From the NCBI RefSeq assembly GCF_018612875.1, contig NZ_JAGGRI010000021.1, forward strand, positions 1-38,739: DNA of 38,739 nucleotides, written 5' to 3'. The notes beneath the pieces were generated by a model that was not told where the DNA came from, did not search any database, and was given only the letters and a program-made list of their open reading frames with translations. Every line of letters begins with the position of its first letter. Within the stretch, counting starts at the first letter, position 1. Of the stretch, positions 32,090 to 38,739 are shown piece after piece. A program made the translations under genes and the position numbers. Source of the stretch: Lysobacter sp. ISL-50 (lineage in GTDB: Bacteria; Pseudomonadota; Gammaproteobacteria; Xanthomonadales; Xanthomonadaceae).

Positions 32090-32111
32090 GGACCGCCGTT
32101 GCCGGCGGTCC
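32090..32111 (-). other. Hairpin between czcA and czcD
   Basis: GGACCGCCG-TTGC-CGGCGGTCC, a perfect 9-bp stem with a 4-base loop, 14 bases after the czcA stop and before the czcD start. No T run. It may protect the czcA 3' end or attenuate czcD. Confidence 0.45.
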
Positions 32112-32124
32112 GTGAAGCGCGCCG

Positions 32125-36357
<4,233 letters not shown>

Positions 36358-36361
<4 letters not shown>

Positions 36362-37698
36362 GGGCGGGCTCCTGCGGGATGGGGCGATGCGGCGAGAAAC
36401 GATTCGCCGGTGAGACGCTGGATTTCGATCAGCGCCAGTTGCGCGTCGAGCGCGGTGTCCAGGCGCTGTTTGCGCACGGCCACGCTTTCGGCCTGCAACA
36501 TGGCCAGTTCCAGATAGCTGATGGCGCCGGCTCGGTAGGCGTATTCGGCGGCTTTCTCCGCGCGTTCCAGGCGCGGCAGCACGTCGTCCTTGAGCCGCGT
36601 CACTTCCAGCGCGCCGACCCGGTAGCGGCCGTGCGCTTCGACCAGGGTCGAGTACAGCGACATGCCCTTGGCTTCGCGTTCGGTCTCCAGCACCGTCAGT
36701 TCCGCCTGCGCGCCGCGAATGCCGGGCTCGGCGCGGTCGCGCGCGCCCAGCGGCATGGCGACGCTGCCGATCAGGGCCATGTCGCTGCCGTCCTGCAGGC
36801 GGCGCACGCCGAGTTGCCAGCTCAGATCGGGCGTGGCCTGGCTCTGGGCCAGACGCACGCGCGCCTCGCCGATGCGGCGCGCGTCGTTGAAGCGCGCCAA
36901 CTCCGGCGTGCGTTCGAGCAGGCTCGCCAGCGCGGCGGTGTCCTGGATCGGCGCCAGCGCATACGGATCGCCGGCCACGGTGGCGAAGCCGGGATCGCGT
37001 TCGCCCCACAATGCGGCCAGATGCTGGCGCGCGGCCAGCAGCGATTGCTCGCCGCGGCTGCGTTCCAGCTCGGCGCGCGCCTGCGCGGCCTGCGCGGTCA
37101 GCAACCCGGATTCCGGCGACGCGCCGGCCTCCAGGCGCTGGCGCGCGGCGGCGACGCTGCGCTTGCGCTGGGCGATGTCGAACTGGGCCAGTTCGATGCG
37201 GCGCTGCGCGGCGACGATGGCCAGATAGCGGCGCGCGGTTTCGGCCAGCAAGTCCAGGCGCCGGCCTTCGCGATCGACCGCGAGCGCATCGATGCGGCTT
37301 TGCGCGAACGCGCGGCGCGCGTCGAGCTTGCCGCCGCGTTCGAACACCGAGGCCAGGCTCAGAGTGATTTCCGCGCCGCTGATACCGCTGACGGCGCCGG
37401 TGCCGAGCACGTTGTCCACCGCCAGGCCGGCGATAAGGGCCGGTTTCTGCGCGGCGATGTCGCGCTCGGCCTGCAGCACCGAACGTTGATCGCCGAACAG
37501 ACGCAGGTCCGGATGGCTGTCGCCGATGCGCGCGTAGGCATCGTCGAGGGTGAACACCGAACCGGCGCGCGGCGCGGCGGACGCGTTCGCCGCAGCGAGC
37601 GTGCCGGGTGGGGAAGCGGGAGCAAGGGGCGGCCGCGCCTGTGCCGAAAAGCACAGCGCAGCCGTCAGGGCGGCCAAGGCCGCCGGACGCAAACGCAT
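36358..37698 (-). CDS. czcC: CzcC-type outer-membrane efflux protein
   Basis: A 446-residue TolC-fold channel. A signal peptide (residues 1 to about 21, ending SAQA) is followed by a Pro/Ala linker and FTLDDAYARIGDSHPDLRLF, the usual start of the first outer-membrane-efflux repeat. Long helices follow with AETARRYLAIVAAQRRIELAQ and GASPESGLLTAQAAQARAELE, and the second repeat with RIGEARVRLAQSQATPDLSWQLGVR and EYAYRAGAISYLELAMLQAE. The start is set at the Met before the signal peptide, with AGGAG eight bases upstream; 14 more in-frame codons precede it. Its stop overlaps the czcB start. Confidence 0.92.
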
Positions 37699-37803
37699 GG
37701 GGTATCTCCTGGATCGCTGAAGACGCCGGCGCGGTCGCAAAGCGACGGCACGCGCACGGCGAGGACGGGCGTCAGCCCGGGCCGGCCCGGGGCCGGCAGC
37801 GGA

Positions 37804-38169
37804 TCAGGCGGAGATGGGTGGGCGGAACGGCACCACGGTCGGGGTCGGCACGAACGCGGTCGAATGCGCCGGCAGCGCCTGCGCGGTGGCCGGCGCGAGC
37901 AGGCCCAGGTCGATGCGCGGCAGCAACGCGGCCTGCATCGCGCAGCAATGGCTCAGGTGCCATCGCGAGTCGCCGCAGCCGTCGGGATCGTGCTGCGGTT
38001 GGCCGTCGGCGTGGCGATCGCCCTCGTGCTGCAGCGCCGTGGCCGCGCTGGGCGCCAGTTCGCCGATCTCGCTGGCGAACGCCAACACCGGCTTGACCAG
38101 CATCACCGCGATCAACACGGCGAAGACCAGATAGCGCGAGGCAGCGGCGAGGGCGGACGAAGCGGACAT
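37804..38169 (-). CDS. CzcI-like small envelope protein with His/Cys cluster
   Basis: A 121-residue protein with one N-terminal hydrophobic segment (YLVFAVLIAVMLVKPVLAFA), so exported or anchored, then a segment rich in His, Asp and Cys (QHEGDRHADGQPQHDPDGCGDSRWHLSHCCAMQ) and a Pro/Ala-rich C-terminus. Size, position as first gene of a czc cluster and the His/Cys stretch resemble CzcI, a periplasmic modulator of czc expression, but the sequence is too divergent to be sure by eye. The ATG at 38169 is preferred; 18 in-frame codons upstream are Gly/Arg-rich. The 105 bases to czcC contain only a Gly/Pro-rich GC stretch. Confidence 0.65.
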   Translation of the reverse strand: MSASSALAAASRYLVFAVLIAVMLVKPVLAFASEIGELAPSAATALQHEGDRHADGQPQHDPDGCGDSRWHLSHCCAMQAALLPRIDLGLLAPATAQALPAHSTAFVPTPTVVPFRPPISA

Positions 38170-38321
38170 GCGGCGATGATAGAAGCCGCCGCCGCCGCAA
38201 TACAATTTCAGCCTTGCTGGCATCGTTCAGGTGCCGCCATGCATCCATCGGCCGGATTGCGCATCACGCCGGCGCGCCGGTGCCGCCATAATCCGCGCCG
38301 CGCGGCAGGACGCTCAGCAGA

Positions 38322-38403
38322 TGGACGCGGTTTCGTCCACCAGGATAGGCAAGGGCGATGCAGTACCCGCGTCACATCCTGTGCCTAATCTGCGCGCGGA
38401 TTA
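38322..38403. promoter_or_regulatory. Two inverted repeats in the czc / lipoprotein divergent region
   Basis: TGGACG-CGGTTT-CGTCCA (38322-38339) and TAATC-TGCGCGCG-GATTA (38386-38403) lie between the divergent starts at 38169 and 38433. They could be binding sites for a metal-responsive or other regulator, which is not encoded in the window. Confidence 0.35.
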
Positions 38404-38432
38404 CGCAGTTTCGCGGTACAGGGGGTTGAGCA

Positions 38433-38739
38433 GTGAAGGTTGTGACCAAGCCGGCGCGCATCGTCGCCGCTGGCCTGTGGGCGCGCTCCGCGGTGCGCGC
38501 ATCCGCGCGCGTCGTGCTCGGCGCGAGCGTGGGTTTGAGCGTGTTGTTGGCCGGATGCGGTTCCGGCGAATCCTCCCGGGCGGCGCCGGCCGCATCGGCT
38601 CAGGCCGACGCGGCGGAAGCGGCCGCGCCGTTGCCGCCGGCATTGACCGAACTCGACGCCGACGGCCTGCGCGCCCGGGCCGCGCAGGCCCTGCGCGAAC
38701 AGCGCATCCACACTCCGGCCGGCGACAGCGCGGTCGACT
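38433..38739 (+). CDS. Lipoprotein, N-terminal part (3' end outside window)
   Basis: The GTG at 38433 has AGGGGG seven bases upstream; a second in-frame GTG follows three codons later. About 102 residues are visible: a basic start, a hydrophobic segment and a clean lipobox LLAGC at about residue 41, then an Ala/Pro-rich linker and the beginning of a folded part, TELDADGLRARAAQALREQ followed by RIHTPAGDSAVD. That last motif resembles a segment before the domain of some Xanthomonadaceae TonB-like or tetratricopeptide lipoproteins, but from memory only. Function is not assignable from this fragment. Confidence 0.75.
   Translation, partial: MKVVTKPARIVAAGLWARSAVRASARVVLGASVGLSVLLAGCGSGESSRAAPAASAQADAAEAAAPLPPALTELDADGLRARAAQALREQRIHTPAGDSAVD

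Overview
The window looks like chromosome of a very GC-rich gammaproteobacterium of the Xanthomonadaceae, most likely Lysobacter or a close relative. The grounds are strong G/C bias at third codon positions, outer-membrane proteins ending in phenylalanine, a LpxR-type lipid A deacylase, an S8-protease autotransporter, and several families of short palindromic repeats of the kind common in Lysobacter and Xanthomonas. No rRNA, tRNA, transposase, phage gene or CRISPR array was seen.

Layout. 1-1740: tail of an Ala/Lys/Arg-rich protein, a good terminator, and a lone lipoprotein gene bracketed by inverted repeats. 1740-5287: a TonB-dependent siderophore-type receptor overlapping a PepSY membrane protein (iron uptake). 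5560-7481: a DUF3224 protein and LpxR. 7685-12619 (minus strand): a compact ribosomal-peptide cluster of HlyD-type adaptor, ABC transporter with C39 peptidase, a 56-codon precursor gene at 8953-9123, and an MvdC/MvdD-like ATP-grasp ligase. This is the most interesting part of the window: a probable graspetide (omega-ester or omega-amide peptide) pathway. 12887-16392: a DUF418 membrane protein divergent from a two-component system. 16764-19919: a subtilisin-like autotransporter with a strong terminator. 20300-23946: LysE exporter, DUF4031 protein, VOC protein, DedA-rhodanese fusion, and an LCM-type methyltransferase. 24360-24796: two small orphan genes. 25167-30533: a molybdenum hydroxylase locus, with xdhC and a MocA-like nucleotidyltransferase divergent from a [2Fe-2S] subunit, a Tat-exported molybdopterin subunit and a dihaem cytochrome c. 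30566-31090: a tandem array of palindromic units. 31103-38169 (minus strand): a czc heavy-metal efflux cluster (czcI-like, czcC, czcB, czcA, czcD). 38433-end: start of a lipoprotein gene.

How the parts work together. In the peptide cluster the ligase should cross-link Thr/Lys to Asp side chains in the precursor core; the C39 domain should cut after the double glycine; and the ABC/HlyD pair, with a TolC partner not present here, should export the product. In the Mo locus electrons from substrate hydroxylation should pass from Mo through two [2Fe-2S] clusters to the cytochrome, while XdhC and the MocA-like protein mature the cofactor. CzcCBA spans the envelope and CzcD exports metal from the cytoplasm. 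At least four unrelated families of inverted-pair repeats sit between genes, often between convergent ones, and no transposase for them is in view. All functions are inferred from sequence reading alone; no searches were run.
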